This document shows, in pieces, positions 1-6,235 of a stretch of 13,261 nt of DNA. The position numbers were made by a program, and so were the translations under genes. The DNA lies in NCBI RefSeq assembly GCF_015062905.1, contig NZ_SUTK01000042.1:1-13261 (forward strand), read 5' to 3'. The stretch is from Methanobrevibacter thaueri (GTDB taxonomy: Archaea; Methanobacteriota; Methanobacteria; Methanobacteriales; Methanobacteriaceae). The notes below the pieces were generated by a model that searched no databases, was not told the origin of the DNA, and saw only the letters and a program-made list of their open reading frames with translations. Every line of letters begins with the position of its first letter. The first letter of the stretch is position 1.

Positions 1-197
1 ACTTCTGAATTTAAATAATTTTTAGCAAAACTAAAAATAAAAATTTAGTAATTAATGAAATAATTCTAGAGAACTAGACAATATTAAATTGGTTAGTATA
101 GTATATAAATGTTTGTAAAAAGAGTCTCTAAAAAACATAAAATGAAACAACACCAAAAGATAAAAAAGGCGCATGAAAAAATATTTACATATAATAT

Positions 198-230
198 AAA
201 AAAAGAATCTGTAAAATGTTTTACAGATTC
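198..230 (-). terminator. Stem-loop plus T-tract after the repeat-containing secreted protein
   Basis: Two perfectly complementary 12-base arms (205-216 and 219-230) are separated by only 2 bases. On the minus strand they are followed at once by seven T (198-204). The structure begins 15 bases past the stop codon at 245, the right place to end that transcript. The hairpin resembles a bacterial intrinsic terminator; archaeal RNA polymerase is known to stop mainly on T-tracts, so the role of the stem is inferred. Confidence 0.7.
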
Positions 231-244
231 AAAACAAATTAAGG

Positions 245-1012
245 TTAGCAAATATACAATACATCACCATATCCATTATAGTATACTGTTTTATAGAACT
301 GTATATAATACCTAAATTTAGCTGAGTATTTGCCATAGTTATAATTATAAAATACTCTATCATAATGCCAACCTTTTTTCTCGTATTTTTTCATTATTCT
401 CTTTAATCTTTTATTAATGATTTTTGATTTCTTTTTAGATACCTTATTCATTTTTTTCTTGGACCATTTGTATTTTAATTTCAAGGATCCTAATCCAATG
501 GTTTTCCACTTTTTTGTTGAATACACCTTATCATAAATGCTAGTTAATTTAGAATTTTCTTTATTGACTGACACGGAAATTATAGGCTGATTATTAGATA
601 CTGATAATTTAGATTCAACAGGAAACGCAACAGAGCCATTACTTACCATAGATACACTAAATTCATCACTATAAACAGCTAAACAATCATCATTCCCACC
701 ATCCACAGAAACAACATCACTAGAAGCATTTAAAACATCATATTCATTGGAAACAGATAAACAATCATCATTCCCACCATCCACAGAAACAACATCACTA
801 GAAGCATTTAAAACATCATATTCATTGGAAACAGATAAACAATCATCATTCCCACCATCCACAGAAACAACTTCACTAGAAATAGATAAATTATCAGCAC
901 ATTCTACAGTAGATAACACAGATTCATTGTTCGTGATATTTTCAGCAGCACAGACTGTAGAAATAGCTAATAAAAATATCGCCAATACTACACAAAAATA
1001 TTTAATATTCAT
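245..1012 (-). CDS. Small secreted protein with 26-residue tandem repeats and a basic C-terminal domain
   Basis: I do not recognise the family. The ATG at 1012 is chosen because GAGGAGG lies just upstream (about 1018-1024); an in-frame ATG at 1045 lacks such a site. The 255-residue product starts with a signal peptide (about 1-22, hydrophobic core CVVLAIFLLAISTV), so it is probably exported. Residues 48-73 and 74-99 are identical 26-residue units containing VVSVDGGNDDCLSV, and a third partial unit follows at 100-111. Each unit carries one Cys (58, 84, 110) and is acidic. Residues 160-255 are strongly basic, with a Lys-rich, probably helical stretch at 184-213, then a Tyr-rich segment (YNYNYGKYS) and a Cys as the last residue. 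No membrane anchor is visible after the signal. A role at the cell surface is inferred from the signal peptide only. Confidence 0.75.
   Translation of the reverse strand: MNIKYFCVVLAIFLLAISTVCAAENITNNESVLSTVECADNLSISSEVVSVDGGNDDCLSVSNEYDVLNASSDVVSVDGGNDDCLSVSNEYDVLNASSDVVSVDGGNDDCLAVYSDEFSVSMVSNGSVAFPVESKLSVSNNQPIISVSVNKENSKLTSIYDKVYSTKKWKTIGLGSLKLKYKWSKKKMNKVSKKKSKIINKRLKRIMKKYEKKGWHYDRVFYNYNYGKYSAKFRYYIQFYKTVYYNGYGDVLYIC
681..874 (-). repeat. 78-bp in-frame tandem repeat, about 2.5 copies
   Basis: Units begin at 681, 759 and 837, an exact 78-base spacing. The first two are identical over their full length as read. The third matches for about 35 bases and then diverges. The unit length is 26 codons, so gain or loss of copies would keep the frame open. 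Identity at silent positions suggests recent duplication or ongoing homogenisation. Confidence 0.9.
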
Positions 1013-1055
1013 TATTTTCCTCCTCTTTTGAAGCTTAATGACCAAACTCCAAATT

Positions 1056-1084
1056 TATAACATGATTGTTATATTTATATAATT
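1056..1084 (-). promoter_or_regulatory. Promoter of the repeat protein with an inverted repeat
   Basis: On the minus strand the sequence AATTATATAAATAT (1071-1084) is a good archaeal TATA box. A start about 25 bases downstream gives a leader of roughly 35-40 bases before the ATG at 1012. Just downstream, and overlapping the box by a few bases, is an 18-base inverted repeat (TATAACATGATTGTTATA, 1056-1073; 7-bp arms, 4-base centre) placed where a repressor could block transcription. The operator role is inferred. Confidence 0.45.
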
Positions 1085-1230
1085 AATAATATATAATTTA
1101 TCCACAACTGAATCTCTTTTAAAATTGTGTTTTCAGTTTTCATCCCATAACTGTCTGATAATTTTAAAAAAAAAGGAAAATAACTTAAAATAAGTCGAAT
1201 TTTGCGATAAAAAAAATTAATTCAAAAAAG

Positions 1231-1270
1231 AAAAAAAAATTTGTAAAAGGATAGTAAAAAAATTACTATC
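1231..1270 (-). terminator. Stem-loop plus T-tract after the histone gene
   Basis: Arms of 8 bp (1250-1257 and 1263-1270, GATAGTAA type) close a 5-base loop about 20 bases past the histone stop. On the minus strand a T9 run (1231-1239) follows about 10 bases later, with a further T6 beyond it. The position suits the end of the histone mRNA. Confidence 0.6.
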
Positions 1271-1292
1271 TAGAAAATGATCATCAACAAAT

Positions 1293-1493
1293 CTATTTGA
1301 TTGCTAATTTTACATCTTCAGCTTTTACGGTTTTTCTGCCTGCGTGGCGAGCAAATCCTACAGCTTTTTGTGCGATTTCGTTACCGTAGTCTTCGATTGC
1401 TTCGGTTAAAGCGACTTTTGCATCATCACTTACTCTTTGTGCACCAGCATTTTTGAGGACTCTGCCTACAGGAGCAATTGGTAATTCACTCAT
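1293..1493 (-). CDS. Archaeal histone, HMf family
   Basis: A single histone fold of 66 residues that dimerises and wraps DNA into archaeal nucleosomes. The family signature is clear: ELPIAPVGRVLKNAGAQRVSDDA at the N-terminus (residues 3-25), then the long central helix, then ARHAGRKTVKAEDVKLA (48-64), which holds the DNA-contacting RKT loop. It aligns without gaps to HMfB with a one-residue offset but ends at AIK, lacking the last few residues (RFKK) of HMfB. The glycine that allows close stacking of dimers (Gly16 in HMfB) is present as Gly17. The ATG at 1493 has GAGGTG at 1500-1505, six bases upstream. The gene stands alone with its own promoter and terminator. The gene symbol is left open because methanogens often carry several histones. 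Confidence 0.96.
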   Translation of the reverse strand: MSELPIAPVGRVLKNAGAQRVSDDAKVALTEAIEDYGNEIAQKAVGFARHAGRKTVKAEDVKLAIK

Positions 1494-1538
1494 TTATTAC
1501 ACCTCACATTTAACTTGGTTAATAATAGTTTTAATTTG

Positions 1539-1550
1539 CTTATATATAAA
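1539..1550 (-). promoter_or_regulatory. TATA box of the histone gene
   Basis: On the minus strand TTTATATATAAG (1539-1550) matches the archaeal TATA consensus. A start about 25 bases downstream, near 1518, gives a short leader of about 25 bases containing the GAGGTG ribosome site. No obvious operator is seen. Confidence 0.6.
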
Positions 1551-1665
1551 TCTATTGTTTTTACATCGGTGATTTTTAAAAATTACAACAAAACTACCTA
1601 TGTTATTTTAACATAAATAGTGACACGAATATATAAGGAAATGTTTTTCACACATCGGCCTAAAT

Positions 1666-1702
1666 AAAAAAAGTATAAATTCTGTTCGAATATAACAGAA
1701 TT
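1666..1702 (-). terminator. Stem-loop plus T-tract after thrC
   Basis: Arms of 9 bp (AATTCTGTT at 1678-1686 and its complement at 1694-1702) enclose a 7-base loop. On the minus strand they are followed by TATAC and seven T (1666-1672). The stem begins 41 bases past the thrC stop, so it probably ends the trpS-SpoIIM-thrC transcript. Confidence 0.65.
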
Positions 1703-1742
1703 AAAAGAAAAAATTAAAATTAAAAGAGATTTAAAGCAATTT

Positions 1743-2939
1743 TTATTTGTTCATCAAAATCTCTCTTAAAGTGTCTATATCTGCATCAACCTGTGTAGGT
1801 TGTGTACATGCATCAATAGCAGTGTTAGGATCTTTAAGTAAGTGTCCAGTAACTACACAAGTGATGGTTTCACCTTTGTCAATTACTCCTTCAGCCACAA
1901 GTTTTTTAAGACCTGCAATGGAAGCTGCTGAAGCTGGTTCGACACCAATTCCCTCAGTTCTTGCAAGTAATTTCTGTGCATCAAGGATTTCATCATCAGT
2001 TACTGTTTCTGAGTAACCGTTTGAATCATAAATAGCATTTAAAGCCTTTATATCACTAACTGGAGCACCAATACGTATTGCGGTTGCAATGGTTTCAGGA
2101 TTTTCTACAGGTACAACCCGCCTGTCTCCTTTCTTAAATGCATTTGTAACAGGACATGCGCCTTCCGCCTGAATACCTGTCATCATCGGCAGATCTTTAA
2201 TGAATCCTGCATCATAGAATTCACTGACTCCCTTCCAGATTGCTGAAATGTTACCTGCATTACCAACAGGTAAAATAATTCTGTCAGGAGCTTGCCATCC
2301 TAAATCACGGACAATTTCATAACCAATGGTTTTCTGTCCTTCCAGCCTGTACGGGTTAATTGAATTTAATAAGTAAAGATGTTTTTCTAATGCAAGAGCA
2401 GTCATTGCCTCAAGAGCTTCGTCAAAGTTACCATTAATGGACATTACTTCAGCGCCATGGAACATTGCCTGTGCCAGTTTTCCAAGTGCAACCTTACCTG
2501 ACGGCAAGAATACGATACAACGTAATCCTGCACGTGCAGCATAAGCTGAAAGTGATGCGGAAGTGTTACCTGTTGAAGCGCAACCTACGGTATGGACTCC
2601 CAATTCCATTGCCTTTGTCATACCTACGGTCATTCCCCTATCCTTGAAACTTCCGGTCGGGTTTGACCCTTCTACTTTAACATATAGGTTTACTCCAAGT
2701 TCTTCACCCAATTTATCGCATTTGCAGAATGGTGTTCCCCCTTCATCAAGGGAAACTATTTTTTTCTCATCTACAGGAATGCATTCTTTAAATTTCCATA
2801 AATTATCTCTTCTACCATCAAAAATGTCTTTTGAGACATCTATCTCATTGACGAGTTCAAGTACTGATCCACACTTTTCACAGGTGTAGATTACCTCGTC
2901 ATCATCATATTCTTCTCCACAAGAAACACATCTTATCAT
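1743..2939 (-). CDS. thrC: Threonine synthase
   Basis: A PLP-dependent enzyme converting O-phosphohomoserine and water to threonine and phosphate, the last step of threonine synthesis in the cytoplasm. The 398-residue length is normal. An N-terminal zinc-ribbon motif (C4-x2-C7-x12-C20-x2-C23) is typical of archaeal and plant-like ThrC. The substrate loop GGTP is at 67-70, and the PLP lysine is Lys99 in GSNPTGSFKDRG. The conserved STGNTSAS is at 122-129, and the glycine-rich phosphate-binding loop GNAGN is at 226-230. The start at 2939 is the first ATG after the upstream gene and places the zinc ribbon at the extreme N-terminus; its ribosome site (GTGAT) is weak. It lies 33 bases after the SpoIIM-family gene, so it is probably the last gene of the trpS operon, although a TATA-like element suggests it may also start separately. 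Confidence 0.95.
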   Translation of the reverse strand: MIRCVSCGEEYDDDEVIYTCEKCGSVLELVNEIDVSKDIFDGRRDNLWKFKECIPVDEKKIVSLDEGGTPFCKCDKLGEELGVNLYVKVEGSNPTGSFKDRGMTVGMTKAMELGVHTVGCASTGNTSASLSAYAARAGLRCIVFLPSGKVALGKLAQAMFHGAEVMSINGNFDEALEAMTALALEKHLYLLNSINPYRLEGQKTIGYEIVRDLGWQAPDRIILPVGNAGNISAIWKGVSEFYDAGFIKDLPMMTGIQAEGACPVTNAFKKGDRRVVPVENPETIATAIRIGAPVSDIKALNAIYDSNGYSETVTDDEILDAQKLLARTEGIGVEPASAASIAGLKKLVAEGVIDKGETITCVVTGHLLKDPNTAIDACTQPTQVDADIDTLREILMNK

Positions 2940-2970
2940 AAAAAATCACTATCTATATCTTTTTAATTAA

Positions 2971-2982
2971 TTTTATATAAAA
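2971..2982 (-). promoter_or_regulatory. Possible internal TATA box for thrC
   Basis: TTTTATATAAAA on the minus strand overlaps the last codons of the SpoIIM-family gene, about 32 bases before the thrC ATG. It would give a leader of only about 10 bases. In DNA this AT-rich it may be chance. Confidence 0.3.
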
Positions 2983-3590
2983 TTTAATATAAATTCGGCA
3001 ATCGGAAGGGTCAAATAAGCTTCAACAAAACCTGCAATTGCCATCAGGATTGAAGCAATGACAAGCAATATTATTGCCTGTTTTAATTTGACAAAGCTTG
3101 CATCAAATGAATTTGACAATAGCTCCCTAACAGGACCATTGTCTTGCCCATGCAATGTTTTAATGAACTTGAACAAGAAGCTGAATAATACAAAGCCTGA
3201 TGCGCAAGCAAGGATGCATGATGAAAACTCAAAAATGCCGTGAGGAACTATCAAAAGCATTGTCACAAACAAATCATCAGTTGTGGCAACATAGTAGCCA
3301 GCAAAAAATCCATTGAATCCGAGTATAACTGCCGAAAAGAAGCATGTAACTCCAAATATAAACATCGAAAATACGATCTTGATATTGTTGGAAAATATGC
3401 TCATGAAAGTCAATTTAATTGTGCCCTGTTTAACATTCTGAGCCAATTCCTCAACTATCGGGTTAAAATAGCTATACAAGTAAGGCTCTAAAAGATAGCC
3501 CAATATCAAAGATACGAATAAAATAGCTATTGCTGCATAAATAGCCAATTTGTTTTCACAAAATGCTGATTTGACTTCTTCAAGTATCAT
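2973..3590 (-). CDS. SpoIIM (stage II sporulation protein M, DUF95) family membrane protein
   Basis: A 205-residue integral membrane protein. The best family marker is PHGIFEFSSCILACASG (116-132), matching the PHGxxE...AxxxG signature of the SpoIIM/DUF95 family. Hydrophobic segments lie at about 15-33, 71-91, 107-120, 123-145 and 168-205, giving five or six membrane spans with a short charged loop (HGQDNGPVREL) at 148-158. Archaea do not sporulate; the family is widespread and its function outside Bacillus is unclear, so no role is proposed. Its ATG overlaps the trpS stop by 4 bases (ATGA), and no ribosome site is seen close by, so translation is probably coupled to trpS. Confidence 0.85.
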   Translation of the reverse strand: MILEEVKSAFCENKLAIYAAIAILFVSLILGYLLEPYLYSYFNPIVEELAQNVKQGTIKLTFMSIFSNNIKIVFSMFIFGVTCFFSAVILGFNGFFAGYYVATTDDLFVTMLLIVPHGIFEFSSCILACASGFVLFSFLFKFIKTLHGQDNGPVRELLSNSFDASFVKLKQAIILLVIASILMAIAGFVEAYLTLPIAEFILNFI

Positions 3591-4684
3591 ATCAATGTTT
3601 TGGCAATTTCTGATGCCTCAACCTGTTTTTCATGCAAATCATCCATGAACTCTTCCATCAGCTCAGCGGTTCTGACCTTGCACTCACCGCATCTTAATGT
3701 TCCGTTCAAGCAGTCATGTCTGATTTTTTCAAGCTCCTTATCGTCATCAATGAAATGGTATAGCAGCATTTCATATATCACGCACTTGTCGACTTCACCG
3801 CCCAGTTCCTCTTGCTCCTTCAGGGTTTCTCTTCCACCGGTTTTTGCAGACTTTACCTTTTTAACGGCGGTTTTAGTATCATCATTAAGATAAATTGCGG
3901 TTGCAGGCTTTGAACTGCTCATCTTATCACCGGTCAGGCCTGTAAGGAATCTGTGATATGTTGAAGCGGGTGATATGAATCCCTCTTCCTCATTGAGCTT
4001 ATGTGCAATATCACGTGTCAATCTGATATGAGGGTCCTGGTCGATTCCAACAGGAACAACAACCTTTTTCGGACCTCCGAACTCTTCAATCTGCGGAAGT
4101 AAAATGTCAGCAACCTGGAATAAAGGCGCCTGTACATGAGCAATATTTGTTGAGTTTTCAAATCCATAAATAGCTTTTAATTGACTGAAATTAGTTTTGA
4201 TTGAAGCTTTGAATGCCAAATTCTTTAACAGATTATTTTGGGATTGCAAATAAACATTCACATTGTCCCTTTCAAGGTCAAGACCTAATGCAATCCAATT
4301 AGTCAGATATTCGTTTACAGCAATTTCACGACCTTTTTCAAAGCTCATGTCACGTGCCGCATAGGCTTCCAAATCAGCAATCGGCAAGGAAAGCATCGCT
4401 CCCATGTCCTGATACCATTTTATCTGGTCAACAACCATTTTGTGACCTATGTGCATTTGTCCACTTGGCATCATACCGGTTACAACTGCAAACTCCTTAT
4501 TCTGATTTATTAAATTAACAACTTCATTGAACTCCCTATGTCCAAAGATTACTCCTCTTTTCATCAGTCTTTGAGGGTTTTTCACATCTCCTATTACATC
4601 TGAAATCTTTCCAATACCAAATTGATTTACCAATTTATCATAATCTAGGCTGAATGATGCCCATGGATCAATTAAATCTGCCAT
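3587..4684 (-). CDS. trpS: Tryptophanyl-tRNA synthetase, archaeal/eukaryotic type
   Basis: A class Ic aminoacyl-tRNA synthetase that charges tRNA-Trp in the cytoplasm. At 365 residues it has the usual length for archaeal TrpRS. The HIGH motif is intact at 78-81 (SGQMHIGH) and the KMSSS loop at 254-258 (GDKMSSSKPATA), both needed for ATP use. The N-terminal DPWASFSLDYDKL and the segment PVGIDQDPHIRLTRDIA (211-227) are characteristic of the archaeal/eukaryotic branch rather than the bacterial one. The ATG at 4684 has GTGGTGA five or six bases upstream. It heads a likely operon with the SpoIIM-family gene and thrC. A tryptophan- and threonine-related pair around a membrane protein has no obvious metabolic logic. 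Confidence 0.97.
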   Translation of the reverse strand: MADLIDPWASFSLDYDKLVNQFGIGKISDVIGDVKNPQRLMKRGVIFGHREFNEVVNLINQNKEFAVVTGMMPSGQMHIGHKMVVDQIKWYQDMGAMLSLPIADLEAYAARDMSFEKGREIAVNEYLTNWIALGLDLERDNVNVYLQSQNNLLKNLAFKASIKTNFSQLKAIYGFENSTNIAHVQAPLFQVADILLPQIEEFGGPKKVVVPVGIDQDPHIRLTRDIAHKLNEEEGFISPASTYHRFLTGLTGDKMSSSKPATAIYLNDDTKTAVKKVKSAKTGGRETLKEQEELGGEVDKCVIYEMLLYHFIDDDKELEKIRHDCLNGTLRCGECKVRTAELMEEFMDDLHEKQVEASEIAKTLI

Positions 4685-4735
4685 TTTTTCACCACTATCT
4701 ATGTTAAATTAAATTTACGATTAAAAATTATTATA

Positions 4736-4750
4736 GTAAATATAAAAGCA
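4736..4750 (-). promoter_or_regulatory. Probable TATA box of the trpS operon
   Basis: TGCTTTTATATTTAC on the minus strand lies in the 98-base gap between endA and trpS. It would start transcription near 4718, giving a leader of about 30 bases that includes the GTGGTGA site. A second TATA-like stretch at about 4752-4764 is an alternative. Confidence 0.4.
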
Positions 4751-4782
4751 TATTAAAATATAAATGATTTCTTTAATTAAAC

Positions 4783-5298
4783 TTATGGTCTTGTCCATTC
4801 AACATTGTAGTAGGTTATGTCAAAGTCCTCATCAACAATTGCCAAAAGAAGTTTCTTGTTAACACCATGTGAAACTCTTACATAACTTGCAAAATCAAGC
4901 GCATTAATGTCATAATTCTCAAAGATTATCTTTACCAGATAATCAGAATGCCCCTGACCCGGACCGCCTCCACGATTATACAATCTGAATTCAGTACCAT
5001 ATTTAAAACCAGTTTTAATAACATAACCACGGTCTTTTAAATCACGATAAACAACATACTTTCCATAAAGTTCCTGTTCTTTAATAAGGTCAATCAAATA
5101 GCCTATGCTGCATTTGACGTCATCTTCATAGATATTCAAACGACCTTTTTCCTGCAAATAACAAGCTTCAATCAATGAAAGGTGAAGAAAATCTGATTCG
5201 ATTTTACCAAATTTACTTTTTTCATGTAAAGCTATTGGTCTTTTGCTTCCTTCTTCAATTTTAATTGAAACAATATCATTAGATAAATCTCCGCGCAT
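4783..5298 (-). CDS. endA: tRNA-splicing endonuclease
   Basis: Cuts the bulge-helix-bulge motif at both ends of introns in precursor tRNA, leaving 2',3'-cyclic phosphates. At 171 residues it fits the short archaeal homotetrameric class. The catalytic domain holds YRDLKDRGYVIKTGFKYG (84-101), then the three residues expected from the Methanocaldococcus enzyme: Tyr107 in FRLYNRG, His117 in GHSDYLVK, and Lys148 or 149 in RVSHGVNKKLLLAIVD. The conserved end NVEWTRP is present. The ATG at 5298 has GGTG at 5304-5307. A TATA-like TTTTATATAAT (5354-5364, minus strand) just past the terminator of the upstream gene suggests its own promoter. No strong terminator follows, so some transcripts may run into trpS. 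Confidence 0.95.
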   Translation of the reverse strand: MRGDLSNDIVSIKIEEGSKRPIALHEKSKFGKIESDFLHLSLIEACYLQEKGRLNIYEDDVKCSIGYLIDLIKEQELYGKYVVYRDLKDRGYVIKTGFKYGTEFRLYNRGGGPGQGHSDYLVKIIFENYDINALDFASYVRVSHGVNKKLLLAIVDEDFDITYYNVEWTRP

Positions 5299-5353
5299 TA
5301 AAACACCAAAAAAGAAATAAATTATATTTAATGCTTATTATTTTGAAAAAAAT

Positions 5354-5364
5354 ATTATATAAAA
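5354..5364 (-). promoter_or_regulatory. Probable TATA box of endA
   Basis: TTTTATATAAT on the minus strand, with a start expected near 5332 and a leader of about 33 bases. It sits directly after the T-tract of the regulator's terminator. A second candidate (TTAAATATAAT, 5321-5331) would leave almost no leader. Confidence 0.4.
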
Positions 5365-5371
5365 TTTTTGT

Positions 5372-5400
5372 AAAAAAAAGAGTTTAAAAAGTTAAACTCT
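5372..5400 (-). terminator. Stem-loop overlapping the stop codon of the metal regulator
   Basis: Arms of 9 bp (5379-5387 and 5392-5400) close a 4-base loop and are followed on the minus strand by T8 (5372-5379). The upstream arm is AGAGTTTAA, which is the last two codons plus the stop of the coding region. The terminator and the end of the gene are therefore the same bases. Confidence 0.7.
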
Positions 5401-6105
5401 GATAAAAATGTTATTAGCCATTTCTGCAGAAATGTTTAACTCTTCATCATTAATATTGACTAGATAGCTGTCAGTCAGACTATTCTCAACATATTCATAT
5501 TTTAGAGGTTGACCCACTTTAATGCCCTTTTGAGTAATATCATCCAATAAATCGTCATTTCCACGAATGAAAGAAATAGTACCTTCAGTATCTCCAGTTA
5601 ACTCTGAAATTGATAATAAGTTAAATTTCCTATTCATGACTTGATCAAAGTCTTTTTGAGAGAAACATTCTTGACAACTGCCGAAATCAAAATCACATGC
5701 AGGGATTACATTTTCATTAGGGCATAAATCAGGATGATGCAACATGGTACATATTGCCCTTTCCGCTTCATCAGATAGGGTATGCTCCATCTCACAGGCC
5801 TGTTCATGAATATTTTCTTCCTTAACTTTCAATATGTCCAATAAAAATTTTTCCAAAATCCTATGTTTTCTAGTGATTTTTTGAGCTATTTTCATCCCTT
5901 CATCACTCAATGTAGCTCCTTTATATGGAGTGTATGTAATGTAACCAAGATCTTCTAGTTTTTTAAGCATTTGAGTTACACTTCCCGGTGCAATGCCCAA
6001 ATCTTTTGATAATTGTGTTGTGGAAACCTGTTCCCCATTACTTCCATTACGGTAGAGAACCTCAAGATATTCCTCAATGTTTTCACTTATTTTATCTTCA
6101 GTCAT
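5392..6105 (-). CDS. DtxR/MntR-family metal-dependent transcriptional repressor
   Basis: A cytoplasmic regulator expected to bind DNA when loaded with Fe(II) or Mn(II) and repress metal-uptake genes. The ATG at 6105 (237 residues) is preferred over a GTG at 6114 because AGGTGA lies five bases upstream of it. Residues 7-72 form the winged helix-turn-helix (VSTTQLSKDLGIAPGSVTQMLKKLEDLGYI). Residues 76-135 are the metal-binding and dimer domain, with H81 and the HEQACEMEH cluster (H100, E101, C104, E107, H108) and CPNENVIP. Residues 162-237 resemble the FeoA/SH3-like C-terminal domain. Between them is a Cys-rich insert (C128, C137, C144, C147) that may be an extra metal site. No transporter lies beside it, so its targets are elsewhere, perhaps with autoregulation. 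The metal cannot be told from sequence, so no symbol is given. Confidence 0.92.
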   Translation of the reverse strand: MTEDKISENIEEYLEVLYRNGSNGEQVSTTQLSKDLGIAPGSVTQMLKKLEDLGYITYTPYKGATLSDEGMKIAQKITRKHRILEKFLLDILKVKEENIHEQACEMEHTLSDEAERAICTMLHHPDLCPNENVIPACDFDFGSCQECFSQKDFDQVMNRKFNLLSISELTGDTEGTISFIRGNDDLLDDITQKGIKVGQPLKYEYVENSLTDSYLVNINDEELNISAEMANNIFIRV

Positions 6106-6110
6106 GAAAG

Positions 6111-6176
6111 TCACCTAAATTTATATTAGTATATTTTATATAGGTAACAGTATAAAAGAGTTTTGGTAAACCTAAA
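6111..6176 (-). promoter_or_regulatory. Promoter of the metal regulator with ACCT/AGGT elements
   Basis: On the minus strand CCTATATAAAATATA (6130-6144) contains a good TATA box. Around it are an imperfect palindrome (TTTTGGTAAACCTAAA in plus-strand reading, 6161-6176), GTTACCTA (6141-6148, minus) overlapping the TATA box, and TTAGGTGA (6111-6118, minus), which includes the ribosome site. AGGT...ACCT pairs recall operators of the DtxR family, so autoregulation is plausible but inferred. Confidence 0.4.
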
Positions 6177-6232
6177 TAAAAAGAGAAAAAAATATAAAAA
6201 AAACAGAAATTAAAAAAAAATAAAAGAAAAAA
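6176..6232 (-). terminator. T-rich tract after the large wall protein
   Basis: From just past the stop codon the minus strand reads as repeated T runs (T5 to T9) interrupted by single other bases for about 55 bases. No stable stem is seen, unlike the other gene ends here. Archaeal polymerase is known to terminate on such oligo-T stretches. Confidence 0.5.
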
Positions 6233-6235
6233 TAA

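Noticed and set aside
65..78. TCTAG-AGAA-CTAGA inverted repeat near the left edge
   Set aside because: Five-base arms are too short to separate from chance, and no gene boundary is visible there.
109..315. Lys-rich 68-residue reading frame on the plus strand
   Set aside because: It runs through the terminator stem and antisense over the end of the secreted-protein gene. It has no convincing ribosome site and shows the composition expected of AT-rich noncoding DNA.
681..874. Tandem units considered as a CRISPR array
   Set aside because: The 78-base units are contiguous without spacers and encode an in-frame protein repeat.
747..1031. Plus-strand frame with METDKQSSFPPSTETTSLE-type repeats
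   Set aside because: It is the antisense shadow of the 78-bp repeat; the minus-strand frame has a signal peptide and a strong ribosome site.
6106..6114. GTG at 6114 as the start of the metal regulator
   Set aside because: This GTG is part of the AGGTGA ribosome site for the ATG at 6105.
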